In this document: in pieces, positions 1 to 10,733 of the stretch
Layout of the letters: every line of letters begins with the position of its first letter
Position numbering within the stretch: position 1 is the stretch's first letter
Source of the DNA: Salipaludibacillus daqingensis
Lineage (GTDB): Bacteria > Bacillota > Bacilli > Bacillales > Salisediminibacteriaceae
Assembly: GCF_029891575.1 (NCBI RefSeq)
Contig: NZ_JARZHF010000015.1
Location: 1 to 57,816 of the forward strand
Reading direction: 5' to 3'
DNA length: 57,816 nucleotides
Position numbers and translations under genes: made by a program
The notes under the pieces: generated by a model
Databases searched by the model: none
What the model was told of the DNA's origin: nothing
The model's input: only the letters and a program-made list of their open reading frames with translations

Positions 1-39
1 CAGCGTTCGTCCTGAGCCAGGATCAAACTCTCCGATAAA
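1..39 (-). rRNA. 16S rRNA, 5' end only (partial)
   Basis: The reverse complement carries the universal 16S start AGAGTTTGATCCTGGCTCAG followed by GACGAACGCTG. The mature 5' end is placed at about 39, where the Bacillus-type TTTATCGGAGAG begins. The gene runs leftwards out of the window and is the first gene of an rRNA operon whose promoters are at 290-425. Confidence 0.97.
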
Positions 40-289
40 GTATGATGACTTTTCATCAAGTTTGATGTCCATGACATCAAAACCAAACTTTCGTCTGGCG
101 TTTGTCGAATGTTTCCATTCAACGATTGTTTCTATTGACGGGATATTTTAAAATATCCAACTTCGCTTGGCTTCTTGTTTAGTTTTCAAAGGTCAATAAC
201 GAAACTTGTCCAAAAACAAAATCTTTTATAACTTTCTTAAAAACTCTTATTTAGACAACGCTCGTTTTCGCTTTTGTCGTTTTTGGCGA
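40..289 (-). other. rRNA operon leader (untranslated)
   Basis: This stretch lies between promoter P2 and the 16S 5' end. On the minus strand it includes the ACCTTTGAAAACTAAACAAG segment (about 173-192) that commonly precedes 16S genes in Bacillus. It will be removed during 16S maturation. No protein gene is visible. Confidence 0.7.
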
Positions 290-296
290 CTCAATA

Positions 297-325
297 AATA
301 TATCACCTTTCTCCATTTTCGTCAA
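297..325 (-). promoter_or_regulatory. rrn promoter P2 (sigma-A)
   Basis: TTGACG (320-325) and TATATT (297-302) are separated by exactly 17 bp. A G falls about seven bases downstream, near 290, as expected for a GTP-sensing rrn promoter in this group. It is the promoter closest to the 16S gene. Confidence 0.85.
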
Positions 326-394
326 CAACTTTCTTAAAAAACTTTTTCATCTGTTTTTTCAATTTGTTGTCTTCCGTTTGGAGCGACAGGTAAT

Positions 395-424
395 AATATA
401 ACATGATTATAAAATAGAAATCAA
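395..424 (-). promoter_or_regulatory. rrn promoter P1 (sigma-A)
   Basis: TTGATT (419-424), an 18-bp spacer and TATATT (395-400) form a second promoter. Its -10 is 98 bp from that of P2, matching the tandem arrangement of Bacillus rRNA operons. The upstream flank is very AT-rich, as an UP-type element would be. Confidence 0.65.
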
Positions 425-499
425 GATTTTTTTCAATAAAAACAAAATAAATTTCTAACCTCGTCTTTTTTACATAGTATAGATGCTCTGGGGTCAAAA

Positions 500-844
500 A
501 AAACTATAATAAAATTCACTTATGAAAAACTGTCGCTACTTATTTTATCACGACATGAATCCAAGTTCGAGGCATTACTCAGGCATTACTCTCTGCCTAG
601 TTTAAACTTGTCACAATAAAAATCAGTACCCTTCATCAAATTGAAGAAATGTCCCTTTACTCATTTCATTTTATAATTTAGCTCTGTTAAAGCTTGTCAT
701 TAATTTAGAAAAACACACTTGCTTGTACCGGCATCTCATCTGGACATCACCCTTAGTGATCTTCATACGTTGCTTTCCAAAAGGCGTACCATAGAATTAT
801 CAACTAGGAAATTTAATAAATAAAATTTTTTAGTATTACCCATC
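500..844. other. intergenic stretch between rrn P1 and the lysS terminator
   Basis: No reading frame here has a ribosome-binding site or recognisable product. Two details are visible: GGCATTACTC repeated at 571-580 and 582-591, and a possible hairpin whose arms are AAGTT..AGGCA (563-575) and TGCCT..AACTTG (594-610). I see nothing else. Confidence 0.5.
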
Positions 845-877
845 AAAACCCCACGCCATCCAAAAGAACAACGTGGG
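845..877 (-). terminator. probable lysS terminator
   Basis: On the minus strand CCCACG (872-877) pairs with CGTGGG (850-855) across a 16-nt loop, followed by GTTTTG. It lies directly after the lysS stop. The stem is short and the T-tract modest, so efficiency is uncertain. Confidence 0.55.
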
Positions 878-896
878 ATTCATTTGATAACTTACT

Positions 897-2417
<1,521 letters not shown>

Positions 2418-2532
2418 CTAATTAAAATTATATTCCTTCGCCCCATACCGCTATGTATACGAAACGTACAATTACTCCTTTGTTTACTTTATAGGAGCAG
2501 AGCATAAAAAACAAATCAAATAAATTTATTAA

Positions 2533-2565
2533 TGAAGAAAACTGCCAGCATAGTGCTAGCAGTTT
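2533..2565 (-). terminator. terminator of the folate-dusB operon
   Basis: On the minus strand an 11-bp stem (2555-2565 with 2539-2549, one G-T pair, 5-nt loop) is followed by a T-rich run. It lies 48 bp after the dusB stop and insulates lysS from the upstream operon. Confidence 0.85.
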
Positions 2566-2612
2566 CGTATAATCTCAGAGGTATTATAGGAAAGTTCACC
2601 GTTCTTGTCAAC

Positions 2613-3623
2613 TTATACCTTTTGGATAACTTTTTCTCGAGGTTGCTTCTCTTCTAGAAAACCTGACAAGTTCGTTAGTACTTCAGCCATCTCATCTCGC
2701 GTTGATAATTGGTTAATTTCATCACGAATCCCAGCCGCTCCTCTTAATCCTTTAATATACCAAGAGGCGTGCTTTCTCATTTCTCTTACCGCTACATTCT
2801 CACCCTTGAGCTTAATCAAACGATCCATATGAAGGATACACACGTCCATCTTTTCTTGTGGTGTTGGTTCAGGAATGTTTTCCCCAGTTTTTAAATAATG
2901 AACGGTTCGGTACAACATCCATGGATTTCCAAGTGCTGCTCTACCAATCATCACACCATCTACACCACATTGATCCATCATTCGCTTTGCATCTTCTGGC
3001 GTTTCAATATCTCCGTTACCGATAATAGGAATGTTCACCGCTTCTTTTACTTGACGAATGACATCCCAGTCGGCTTTACCTTCGTACATTTGGTATCTCG
3101 TTCGTCCATGGATAGATACAGCCTTCCCACCACCAGCTTCCACTGCCTTTGCGTTTTCAACGGCATAGATATGATCGTCATCCCAACCAGTTCGCATTTT
3201 TACTGTTACTGGTTTATCTGCTTGTTTCACAGCGTGTGAAACCATTTCATATATTTTATCTGGGCTTAAAAGCCACTTGGCTCCTGCATCACAAGAAGTG
3301 ATTTTCGGCACTGGACATCCCATGTTTATATCAATAATATCGGCGTTTGTTTGTTTGTCTACGACTTTCACCGCTTCACCGAGCGTTTCTTTCGTCGCTC
3401 CAAATATTTGCAAACTTAACGGCTTTTCTCGATCATCTACAAAAAGCATTTCTAGGGATCGTTTATTTTTATGGAGAATGGCTTTATCACTCACCATTTC
3501 TGCACAAACGAGCCCTGTTCCGAATTCCTTCGCAATTAAACGAAAGGCTGGATTACATACTCCCGCCATTGGTGCAAGGACGACTGGATTATTCATTAAC
3601 ACGTTACCAATTGTCAACATCAT
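2613..3623 (-). CDS. dusB: tRNA-dihydrouridine synthase B
   Basis: FMN- and NADPH-dependent enzyme that reduces selected uridines in tRNA to dihydrouridine. The 336-residue TIM-barrel protein shows [13 protein letters not shown] near the N-terminus, the catalytic cysteine in [10 protein letters not shown] (about C103), and the FMN-contact region [11 protein letters not shown]. Two adjacent ATGs (3623 and 3620) follow GAGGTG; the second has the better spacing. It is the last gene of the folate operon, 15 bp after the small XRE regulator, as for B. subtilis yacF. Confidence 0.94.
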   Translation of the reverse strand: MMLTIGNVLMNNPVVLAPMAGVCNPAFRLIAKEFGTGLVCAEMVSDKAILHKNKRSLEMLFVDDREKPLSLQIFGATKETLGEAVKVVDKQTNADIIDINMGCPVPKITSCDAGAKWLLSPDKIYEMVSHAVKQADKPVTVKMRTGWDDDHIYAVENAKAVEAGGGKAVSIHGRTRYQMYEGKADWDVIRQVKEAVNIPIIGNGDIETPEDAKRMMDQCGVDGVMIGRAALGNPWMLYRTVHYLKTGENIPEPTPQEKMDVCILHMDRLIKLKGENVAVREMRKHASWYIKGLRGAAGIRDEINQLSTRDEMAEVLTNLSGFLEEKQPREKVIQKV

Positions 3624-3638
3624 CTATCACCTCTTACT

Positions 3639-3845
3639 TCATTTAATCGAAGTCAGTTCATCATAAGTGACGTTTAACGTCTCCGTCACACGATTCAACA
3701 AATCTTCTTCAGGTTTTCGAGTTCCTCGCTCAATCTCCCCTAGAACAGACACAGAAACACCGAGCATCTTAGCTAAGTCTTCTTGCGTAAAACCTTTTAG
3801 CTTCCGAAATGCCCTTATTCTTCTACCCCAAACGAGCTCCTCCAT
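3639..3845 (-). CDS. yazB: small XRE-family helix-turn-helix protein (YazB-like)
   Basis: A 68-residue protein that is essentially one XRE/Cro-type helix-turn-helix: RIRAFRKLKGFTQEDLAKML, then SVSVLGEIERGTRKPEEDLL. No ligand domain is present. Its start overlaps the folK stop region by 31 bp, with AAGGTG seven bases before the ATG, implying translational coupling. The position between folK and dusB is that of B. subtilis yazB. Target and function are unknown; autoregulation of the folate operon is only a guess. Confidence 0.85.
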   Translation of the reverse strand: MEELVWGRRIRAFRKLKGFTQEDLAKMLGVSVSVLGEIERGTRKPEEDLLNRVTETLNVTYDELTSIK

Positions 3846-4327
3846 TTACGAACACCTTCTTTATCGGTTAATTGATTTACATATGTATCAATGCCTCGGC
3901 CATCATTCAACCTTAAGTTAGGCTCTAACTCTTGCAGTGGTATTAACACAAACCCACGTTCAAACATACGAGGGTGTGGAATTTGAAGTAAGTTCAATTG
4001 TATATTTTCGTTGTTAAACAACAAAATGTCAAGGTCAATTGTCCTCGGTCCCCAAGTCCCTTTTTGCTGGCGTCCGCCTGATTCCTCTATTTTTTGGGTC
4101 ACTTTAAGCAAGTCAAGAGGAGTATAGTTCGTTGCAATTTTTACAACCATATTTAAAAACGCAGGTTGATCGGTCACCCCAACTGGTTTTGTCTCGTAAA
4201 TGGACGAAGAAGCCAAAATCGTAATACGAGGTTCTCCCTCTAATTTTTCCACGGCATTTTCTAGATGATCTAGCCTTGCTCCTTGATTTGAACCTAATGC
4301 GATATAACTAATGTGCTGCTCATCCAT
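3815..4327 (-). CDS. folK: 6-hydroxymethyl-7,8-dihydropterin pyrophosphokinase
   Basis: Transfers pyrophosphate from ATP to 6-hydroxymethyl-dihydropterin, supplying the substrate of FolP. The 170 residues show the HPPK hallmarks: YIALGSNQGAR near the start, a central GTWGPRTIDLDILLF with the Mg-binding aspartates, and IPHPRMFERGFVLIPL. AAAGGGA before the start overlaps the folB stop. Folate-operon member, flanked by folB and the XRE gene. Confidence 0.95.
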   Translation of the reverse strand: MDEQHISYIALGSNQGARLDHLENAVEKLEGEPRITILASSSIYETKPVGVTDQPAFLNMVVKIATNYTPLDLLKVTQKIEESGGRQQKGTWGPRTIDLDILLFNNENIQLNLLQIPHPRMFERGFVLIPLQELEPNLRLNDGRGIDTYVNQLTDKEGVRKWRSSFGVEE

Positions 4328-4333
4328 ACTGTA

Positions 4334-4696
4334 CTAGTCCCTTTCTCTTCTGATCTCTACTGCTACGTGATCATAGTGTCCAGGTATTGGCGGATCCGGT
4401 TTCGTTACTTTAACGACACACGCATCAACAATTTCAAATTGTTCGAGTAAAAGATCCGCTAATCGTGCCGTCAAGGTTTCCACAAGTTTAACTGGCTCTC
4501 CCTCAAGAACTTGTTTGGCAGCTTCATAAACCTTCGCGTAATTCACCGTTTGGTTGAGGTCATCACTTTCCCCAGCTGGTCTCGTATCTAATTCCAACGT
4601 CACATCCGCTTGAAAACGTTGACCAAGTTTATTTTCTTCAGGAAATGCCCCATGATATCCGTAAAACTTCATTCCATTCACATAAATTTTATCCAT
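4334..4696 (-). CDS. folB: dihydroneopterin aldolase
   Basis: Converts 7,8-dihydroneopterin to 6-hydroxymethyl-dihydropterin and glycolaldehyde. The 120-residue protein has the tunnelling-fold signature: GMKFYGYHGAFPEENKLGQ near the N-terminus, a central VKLVETLTARLADLLL and the C-terminal KPDPPIPGHYDHVAVEI. The frame is open to 4750, but I start at 4696: GAGGAG sits eight bases upstream, and family members begin with MDK(I/V)YV. The gene follows folP by 16 bp. Confidence 0.95.
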   Translation of the reverse strand: MDKIYVNGMKFYGYHGAFPEENKLGQRFQADVTLELDTRPAGESDDLNQTVNYAKVYEAAKQVLEGEPVKLVETLTARLADLLLEQFEIVDACVVKVTKPDPPIPGHYDHVAVEIRRERD

Positions 4697-4712
4697 ACGC
4701 CCATCTCCTCTT

Positions 4713-5564
4713 TTACATCGTTTGAGTAAGTGTAAAATCACCTTTGCCAATCATAGCATCCATCATTTTTGCCATTCGACTTATTTCTAACACATCATGA
4801 ACACGAATGATCTCACAACCCTTTTCAATTCCAAGACAGACAGTTGCTCCTGTTCCTTCTACTCTTTCATTCACTGGTAACTCCAACGTTTTCGCAATCA
4901 AGGATTTTCTAGACGTCCCCAATAACATCGGATAACCTAGAGATGTGAATTCTTCTAATCGACGCATCACTTGTATATTGTCTTCATAACTTTTCGCAAA
5001 CCCGATGCCCGGATCCAAAATAATTCGTTCATCTCGAACACCCGCCTGATGACAGATTCGAATGCTTTCTTCTAAGTCCATCTTCATATCGTTAATAAGA
5101 TCTTTATACTCTGCTTTATCTCTGTTATGCATAAGAATAATCGGTACATCGTAGTGAGCAGCTACTGCTGCCATCTTAGGATCTGCTTTACATCCCCAAA
5201 CATCATTAATGATGTTTGCGCCTGCTTGAATCGCTTTCTCCGCTACATTCGCTTTGTACGTATCGATGGAGATAGGAGCTTGAATCGCCTTTCTAACCGA
5301 TTTCAAAGGTTCGATCACTCTACGGAGCTCTTCTTCCTCTGAAATTGCAATAGCTCCAGGTCTAGTGGATTCTCCGCCAACATCAATAATATGAGCCCCT
5401 TGCATGATCATTTTCTGCGCTCTTTCTGCTGCTTTTTTCGCTTCTTTAAAAATACCACCATCAGAAAAAGAATCTGGTGTTACGTTTAAAATTCCCATCA
5501 CAAAGGTTTTCTCTGAAAAATCGAGTTTATATTGATCCCATTCCATCAATGTTGTTTTCGCCAT
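4713..5564 (-). CDS. folP: dihydropteroate synthase
   Basis: Condenses 6-hydroxymethyl-dihydropterin pyrophosphate with p-aminobenzoate; the sulfonamide target. The 283-residue TIM barrel carries ILNVTPDSFSDGG (pterin/Mg loop), IDVGGESTRPGA (pABA side), DPGIGFAKS, and LLGTSRKSLI near the C-terminus. It lies between the last pABA gene (pabC) and folB, so pABA production and use are in one transcript (B. subtilis name sul). Confidence 0.96.
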   Translation of the reverse strand: MAKTTLMEWDQYKLDFSEKTFVMGILNVTPDSFSDGGIFKEAKKAAERAQKMIMQGAHIIDVGGESTRPGAIAISEEEELRRVIEPLKSVRKAIQAPISIDTYKANVAEKAIQAGANIINDVWGCKADPKMAAVAAHYDVPIILMHNRDKAEYKDLINDMKMDLEESIRICHQAGVRDERIILDPGIGFAKSYEDNIQVMRRLEEFTSLGYPMLLGTSRKSLIAKTLELPVNERVEGTGATVCLGIEKGCEIIRVHDVLEISRMAKMMDAMIGKGDFTLTQTM

Positions 5565-5598
5565 CGCTGATCACCTTTTCCCGCTTAAAATTTATGCC

Positions 5599-6456
5599 TC
5601 AAAGTTCTTGTTTAGTCCAAAGAGTAGCCGACTGATGTTTAAGGTAGTTATATGCCCATTTAAACCAAACACCTTTATTACCTGGGAAATTCACCCCATC
5701 CCACTCGGATAATGGAATGACACCTTGCACAGAGTTTGTTACTAACACCTCATCTGCATCTAATGCTTTGTGGAGAGGAAATCGACCTTGTTTCACGACA
5801 AAACCTTCTTTTTCAGCTAAAGCAATGAGATACTGCCGAGTAATTCCATTTAAGCACCCACACGACATATCAGGTGTAAAAAGTTGTCCATCTTTCACCC
5901 AAAACAAGTTAGAAACGAGTCCTTCAGAAAGTACCTCATCCTCTGTGAGAAAAATCCCTTCTACATTTGATTTTTCCCCTAATTCTCGCTTGCCAAGGAT
6001 ATTATTTAAATAATGATGAGACTTCAAACGAAAATCTCCTTCAGGTGAATTCCTACGTAACGTTAATGTTTGGCCCTTTTTATGATTTATTATTCCTAAT
6101 GATAACGGTTTTACGTATACGATGGTATTAGATTGCTCATACGGTTTCGTTGAAAGGCCAATTTCCCTTTCTCCTGCAGAGACATTCCACCGGAAATAAC
6201 CGTCTTGTAAGTCATTTAACCGAAGCAACTCATCAACGATTTCTTTCACTTGATGTCTATTATACGTTGTCATCGATATATTCAAAGTATTTGCACTTTC
6301 ATACAATCGATGAAAATGGTCATCCAGTAAAAATGGATGACCATTATACGTACGAAATGTTTCAAATAAACCTAATCCATATAAAAAACCGTGGTCAAAT
6401 GGTGACAACACAACGTCTTCTTGTTTCATAAACGATCCATTTATGAAGAGATACAT
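5599..6456 (-). CDS. pabC: 4-amino-4-deoxychorismate lyase
   Basis: PLP enzyme that splits 4-amino-4-deoxychorismate into p-aminobenzoate and pyruvate. The 285-residue fold-type IV protein has [16 protein letters not shown] at the N-terminus, the Schiff-base lysine in [10 protein letters not shown] (about K145) and the cofactor-phosphate region EGLVSNLF. Its start overlaps the pabA stop by 16 bp, indicating coupled translation. A D-amino-acid or branched-chain aminotransferase of the same fold is the alternative; context decides for PabC. Confidence 0.93.
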   Translation of the reverse strand: MYLFINGSFMKQEDVVLSPFDHGFLYGLGLFETFRTYNGHPFLLDDHFHRLYESANTLNISMTTYNRHQVKEIVDELLRLNDLQDGYFRWNVSAGEREIGLSTKPYEQSNTIVYVKPLSLGIINHKKGQTLTLRRNSPEGDFRLKSHHYLNNILGKRELGEKSNVEGIFLTEDEVLSEGLVSNLFWVKDGQLFTPDMSCGCLNGITRQYLIALAEKEGFVVKQGRFPLHKALDADEVLVTNSVQGVIPLSEWDGVNFPGNKGVWFKWAYNYLKHQSATLWTKQEL

Positions 6457-7037
6457 GTTTTGTCAAACTCCCTGTACCGGTTTAAGAAATTTCTTAATAA
6501 TCGTTTTCCTACATCTGTCATAATAGATTCAGGATGAAACTGCACCCCTTCAACAGGTAATGTTTTATGGCGCAAAGCCATGATTTCTCCTTGGTCTGTT
6601 TCTGCAGATATTTCCAAGCAATCAGGTAATGTTTCACGTTTGACGATTAATGAATGATAACGGGTTGCTACAAAAGGATCCTCAATATCTTGGAAAACTG
6701 TTTGTCCATCATGCTTTACTTCTGATGTTTTTCCATGCATCAATCTTTCCGCACGGACAACGTCACCTCCGAAAACTTGTGCAATCGACTGGTGCCCTAA
6801 ACACACTCCGAAAATTGGAATTTTCCCTGCAAATGCTTCGATCGACTCCATGCTAATTCCCGCTTCATTTGGGCTACACGGTCCTGGAGAAATCATTAAG
6901 TAGTCTGGTGACATTTCTTCAATTTCAGTAACGGTAATTTGATCGTTTCGACGAATCACCAGTTCTTCTCCCATTTCTCCTAAATATTGTACAAGATTGT
7001 AAGTAAATGAATCATAGTTATCAATCATTAAAATCAT
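6441..7037 (-). CDS. pabA: aminodeoxychorismate/anthranilate synthase glutamine amidotransferase
   Basis: Class I glutaminase that delivers ammonia to PabB; in B. subtilis the same subunit also serves TrpE. The 198 residues contain the triad: C79 in FGVCLGHQS and H168/E170 in VQFHPES, plus [11 protein letters not shown] for the oxyanion region. Its ATG overlaps the pabB stop by 4 bp. No second amidotransferase is seen in the window, so dual use for tryptophan is possible but not shown. Confidence 0.95.
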   Translation of the reverse strand: MILMIDNYDSFTYNLVQYLGEMGEELVIRRNDQITVTEIEEMSPDYLMISPGPCSPNEAGISMESIEAFAGKIPIFGVCLGHQSIAQVFGGDVVRAERLMHGKTSEVKHDGQTVFQDIEDPFVATRYHSLIVKRETLPDCLEISAETDQGEIMALRHKTLPVEGVQFHPESIMTDVGKRLLRNFLNRYREFDKTCISS

Positions 7038-8482
7038 CGTTTATTCCTCCTCAGCTCTTCTTCACTCATCTCTTTTGCTCTCCATAACGCTTTTGCTTTC
7101 TTTAATGATTCTTTATACTCTGCTTTTGGATCAGAGTCAATGACAATACCTGCCCCTGCTTGAACGTAACAAATTCCTTCTTTGGCAATCATCGTTCGAA
7201 TCGTAATATTTAATTCCATATCGCCTTGAAAACCAATCCATCCAAACGAACCAGTATAAGCTCCGCGTCTAACAGGTTCTAACTCTTCAATAATTTCCAT
7301 CGTTCGAATTTTGGGGGCTCCAGTAATCGTTCCCCCTGGAAATGTTGCCGCAATGACATCAAGGGCGTCATGCTCCTTCGCTTTTATGCCTTTAACATTA
7401 GAAACTATATGCATCACATGCGAGTATTTTTCAATGACCATTAACTCATCAACTTCTACAGAGCCGTATTCACAAACTCGTCCTAAATCATTTCTTTCTA
7501 AATCAACGAGCATAATGTGTTCCGCTCGTTCTTTCTCGTTATTTAAAAGTGTATTTGCTAACGCTAAGTCTTCTTCTTCATTTTTCCCTCTAGAACGAGT
7601 TCCTGCAATTGGTCTCGTACTGACCTCATCCCCTTTGACCTTCACGAGTAGTTCAGGCGATGCGCTGACATACTGAATAGTCGGAGTCTGCATGTAACCC
7701 ATATAAGGAGATGGATTCAATTCTCTTAAACAACGATAGATGTGCAGAGGGTGTGTTACACGAGCACGTGATTCGCGAACAGATAAGTTCACTTGAAACA
7801 CATCTCCTGAACGAATATATTGTTTCGTTTTTTCGACTGCAACTTTAAATGCCTCTTCTTCAAAAGATCGTTCAATCGTCTCGTTCAATGGGATAGACTC
7901 GTTCGGTAGTGAAAATTGAGCGTTTCGAGTTCTTGCTTTTTCTCCTTCACGCCAACGAGTAATCATTTCTGTCAATATCTTTTCACTGCGTGAATAATCT
8001 TCATCTGAAATAACAGCGATAAACCAAATAACATCTTGTTGATGATCAATGACATACAGTTCATCAAATGCCATTAGATAGAGATCATCTGTATCCAAAT
8101 CATCAGTGGAACTTTCTGGTAGTTCTTCAATTTCCCTTATTAAATCATAGCTAAATTGTCCAATCAACCCACCTTGTATTTCTGGTAGTTCATGATTTGC
8201 TTCGATGCGATACGTACGAAGCCATTTTCTTAGCGATGGCAGCAAGGGACCTCTTTCTTCTTCCTCATGATAAGATGTTTTTATCGTTAACCTTTCATCT
8301 TTTCCTTTAATGACTGCCCAAGGGGTAAGTCCAATAATCGAATACCTGCCACCCCGACCGCTTTCGAGTAAAACATGATGGTCTTTATTTTCTGATAAAT
8401 AGGAATAGGTTTGAAACCAATCGGTCGTCATTTCTTTTAATTTTCTTTGTGTTCCGACCGATTTTCGTTTATAAATCGTCAT
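7034..8482 (-). CDS. pabB: aminodeoxychorismate synthase component I
   Basis: Converts chorismate plus ammonia to 4-amino-4-deoxychorismate with PabA. The 482-residue chorismate-binding enzyme shows the N-terminal [18 protein letters not shown], then [24 protein letters not shown] and [20 protein letters not shown] in the catalytic core. The frame is open to a GTG at 8494, but GAGGTG positioned eight bases before the ATG at 8482 favours that start. First gene of the folate operon, 53 bp below a consensus promoter. Confidence 0.95.
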   Translation of the reverse strand: MTIYKRKSVGTQRKLKEMTTDWFQTYSYLSENKDHHVLLESGRGGRYSIIGLTPWAVIKGKDERLTIKTSYHEEEERGPLLPSLRKWLRTYRIEANHELPEIQGGLIGQFSYDLIREIEELPESSTDDLDTDDLYLMAFDELYVIDHQQDVIWFIAVISDEDYSRSEKILTEMITRWREGEKARTRNAQFSLPNESIPLNETIERSFEEEAFKVAVEKTKQYIRSGDVFQVNLSVRESRARVTHPLHIYRCLRELNPSPYMGYMQTPTIQYVSASPELLVKVKGDEVSTRPIAGTRSRGKNEEEDLALANTLLNNEKERAEHIMLVDLERNDLGRVCEYGSVEVDELMVIEKYSHVMHIVSNVKGIKAKEHDALDVIAATFPGGTITGAPKIRTMEIIEELEPVRRGAYTGSFGWIGFQGDMELNITIRTMIAKEGICYVQAGAGIVIDSDPKAEYKESLKKAKALWRAKEMSEEELRRNKR

Positions 8483-8534
8483 TATTTCGTCCACCTCACG
8501 CCGCCATTAACGAATCATTTCTTTTCTTCCACTA

Positions 8535-8563
8535 ATTATACGGTGGTATCCAAGCAGGTGCAA
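8535..8563 (-). promoter_or_regulatory. sigma-A promoter of the folate operon
   Basis: TTGCAC (8558-8563), a 17-bp spacer and TATAAT (8535-8540) stand 52 bp upstream of pabB. It can account for transcription of all eight genes down to the terminator at 2539-2565. No riboswitch-like leader fits in the short 5' UTR. Confidence 0.88.
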
Positions 8564-8735
8564 TGATAATAAACGTTTAAGTAGTGGAAAATGGTTGTAA
8601 TATTTTGGTCTACATCATACTTTTTTAGTTAATAAGTTTACTTTTAACAAAAGGACTCACTAAGGCGGAGTAGTTAGACGATAATTAATTTCAATCACTA
8701 AAGCTTCACTCGTCTTTCTCCCGTCATAAAATGGA

Positions 8736-8771
8736 AACAAAAAAGGACCACATGACTAATAGCGGCCCTTT
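8736..8771 (-). terminator. cysK terminator
   Basis: A 10-bp stem (8762-8771 with 8742-8751, two wobble pairs) followed by TTTTTTG on the minus strand, 15 bp after the cysK stop. Between it and the pabB promoter (8564-8735) I see no gene. Confidence 0.88.
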
Positions 8772-8785
8772 CAATAATTTAGATC

Positions 8786-9718
8786 CTATTCTTCTTCCTC
8801 AAATTGATATAGTGGAGTACTTAAGTAGCGCTCTCCGTTACTTGGAATGACTGCTACTACTTTTTTGCCTTTGCCTAATCGTTTTGCCACTTCAAGGGCA
8901 GCATAAATCGCGGCTCCAGAAGAAATACCACCTAAAATTCCTTCTTCTCGCGCTGCACGACGAGCATATTCAAACGATTGTTCTGTAGAAACCGTCATCA
9001 CTTCATCGTATAGATCGGTTTTCAATATATCCGGTATAAATCCAGCACCAATACCCTGAATTTTATGTGGACCCTTTTTTCCACCTGATAAAATTGGAGA
9101 ATCCGATGGTTCTAGTGCGATTAATTTAACATTTGGAAAGTTTTCTTTCAATACTTCCCCTGCACCAGTAATTGTTCCACCTGTTCCAATTCCTGAAACG
9201 AACGCATCCAACTGATCGCCAACTTGCTCAACTAGCTCTTTTCCAGTAGTTTCTCGGTGAACTTTAGGATTAGCTTCGTTTTCAAATTGTTGTGGCATAA
9301 AATAACCATGTTCTCTTTGTAAGTCACGAGCTTTTTGAATCGCGCCACCCATGCCGTCCGGACCAGGAGTCAATACTAATTCAGCTCCGTATGCACGAAG
9401 CAAATTACGTCTTTCCATACTCATTGTCTCGGGCATAACAAGAAGAGACCGATACCCTTTTGCTGCAGCTACCATTGCCAGACCTATTCCTGTGTTCCCA
9501 CTTGTTGGTTCAACAATTGTATCACCAGGTTTTAATGCACCCTTTTTTTCCGCATCTTCAATCATTGATAAGGCAATTCGGTCTTTTACACTGCTACCAG
9601 GATTCATATACTCTAGTTTCAAGTAAACATCTGCATGTTCATCTGTCACTAGTCGCTGCAGTTTCACCAATGGAGTTTCACCTATTAGTTCTGTAATCGA
9701 GTTCACAACTTTAGCCAT
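8786..9718 (-). CDS. cysK: cysteine synthase A (O-acetylserine sulfhydrylase)
   Basis: PLP enzyme that makes cysteine from O-acetylserine and sulfide. The 310 residues show the PLP lysine in [12 protein letters not shown] (K45), the substrate loop [17 protein letters not shown] for the cofactor phosphate, and GISSGAA. The start at 9718 is set by AGGAGGAG eight bases upstream and by family N-termini (MAKVVNSI). It is monocistronic: own promoter at 9775-9803 and own terminator. A palindrome over the promoter suggests repression. The CymR-type cysteine regulation known for B. subtilis cysK is possible but I cannot identify that motif with confidence. Confidence 0.96.
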   Translation of the reverse strand: MAKVVNSITELIGETPLVKLQRLVTDEHADVYLKLEYMNPGSSVKDRIALSMIEDAEKKGALKPGDTIVEPTSGNTGIGLAMVAAAKGYRSLLVMPETMSMERRNLLRAYGAELVLTPGPDGMGGAIQKARDLQREHGYFMPQQFENEANPKVHRETTGKELVEQVGDQLDAFVSGIGTGGTITGAGEVLKENFPNVKLIALEPSDSPILSGGKKGPHKIQGIGAGFIPDILKTDLYDEVMTVSTEQSFEYARRAAREEGILGGISSGAAIYAALEVAKRLGKGKKVVAVIPSNGERYLSTPLYQFEEEE

Positions 9719-9759
9719 CAAAATTCTCCTCCTTATAATAAAACCGAGTAAGTTCATTG

Positions 9760-9777
9760 GATTAATATAGATTAATC
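9760..9777 (-). promoter_or_regulatory. candidate operator of cysK
   Basis: GATTAAT-4 nt-ATTAATC is a perfect 7+7 inverted repeat overlapping the -10 box and extending over the expected start of transcription. The position fits a repressor site. The regulator is not identified. Confidence 0.5.
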
Positions 9778-9803
9778 ATACCAACCAATTCGGAAGTGGT
9801 CAA
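9775..9803 (-). promoter_or_regulatory. sigma-A promoter of cysK
   Basis: TTGACC (9798-9803), a 17-bp spacer and TATGAT (9775-9780), immediately downstream of the hslO stop. No terminator separates hslO from this promoter, so read-through from hslO is also possible. Confidence 0.88.
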
Positions 9804-9816
9804 GAAAAAACTGGTT

Positions 9817-10701
9817 TTACGACTGCAATTTTTCTGCTAGTAATTCTTCTAGCTCACCTTTAGAGAACAAATATGTTTCATTGCAAAAATGACACGTTGT
9901 TTCTGCCCCTTCGTCCTCAACGATCATCGCACGGAGGTCCTCTTCGTTTAAACCAAATATCGCGTTACCCATGCGTTCTTTTGAGCAATGACACTGAAAA
10001 GATGTTTCTACCGTCTCTATGACACGGTAGTTACCAACACCGGTTAATAGTTCAACAATTTGTTCAGGTGTATGTCCACTTTGGATTAAAGAGGAAACAG
10101 GAGGTAATGCGTTTAACCTTTGTTCTATATCATCAATCGTTTCATCTTCTACTCCTGGCATCATTTGTAAAATAAACCCTCCAGCACCTTGGACTTCGTC
10201 ACCTTCACCTATAACGACTCCAAGTCCAACAGATGAAGGCGTTTGTTCAGATGATGCAAAATAATACGTGAAATCTTCTCCTAGTTCTCCTGAAACGATT
10301 GGAACACTCCCAGTAAAGTAATCTTTCATGCCTAAATCTTTCACGACAGACAATGTGCCTTCGTTGCCAACAACTGCAGAAACATTAAGCTTTCCATTGT
10401 CCTTACGTTCAGGGTCAATCGCAGCTTGTGACACATAGCCTCTAGCTGTTCCATCTGCATTAGCATCTACGATAATCGGACTTGCAGGTCCGTTACCTTC
10501 TATTTTTATTGTTAACTTTTCGTCGCCTTTAAGCATTGTCCCCATCATTGTTCCTGCAGTTAGCGCACGGCCTAGTGCCGCTGTCACTGTTCTCCATGTT
10601 CCTTGACGTTCCGCTGCTTCTTTCACCATTTCTGTTGATTGCATTGCATACACTCTTACCTTGTCATCATAGGCAAGTGCTTTCACTATATAATCCTTCA
10701 T
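9817..10701 (-). CDS. hslO: redox-regulated chaperone Hsp33
   Basis: Holdase activated by oxidation of a zinc centre in the cytoplasm. The 294-residue protein has the Hsp33 N-terminal fold and the four zinc cysteines at the C-terminus: C237 and C239 (CHC) and C270 and C273 (CHFC). The start at 10701 is set by AAAGGAG and by MKDYIVKAL, typical of the family; the upstream extension to 10728 lacks a site. It follows coaX by about 30 bp and probably shares its transcript. Confidence 0.95.
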   Translation of the reverse strand: MKDYIVKALAYDDKVRVYAMQSTEMVKEAAERQGTWRTVTAALGRALTAGTMMGTMLKGDEKLTIKIEGNGPASPIIVDANADGTARGYVSQAAIDPERKDNGKLNVSAVVGNEGTLSVVKDLGMKDYFTGSVPIVSGELGEDFTYYFASSEQTPSSVGLGVVIGEGDEVQGAGGFILQMMPGVEDETIDDIEQRLNALPPVSSLIQSGHTPEQIVELLTGVGNYRVIETVETSFQCHCSKERMGNAIFGLNEEDLRAMIVEDEGAETTCHFCNETYLFSKGELEELLAEKLQS

Positions 10702-10733
10702 TGTATCTGACTCCTTTTTTCTGTTCACCTTAT

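Noticed and set aside
303-497. 64-codon minus-strand frame before the 16S gene
   Set aside because: It spans both rrn promoters, has no ribosome-binding site and a composition (F, Y, K) typical of translated AT-rich DNA.
500-520. Third rRNA promoter around TTGACC (minus strand)
   Set aside because: No acceptable -10 at 16-18 bp; the best hexamers need a 15-bp spacer.
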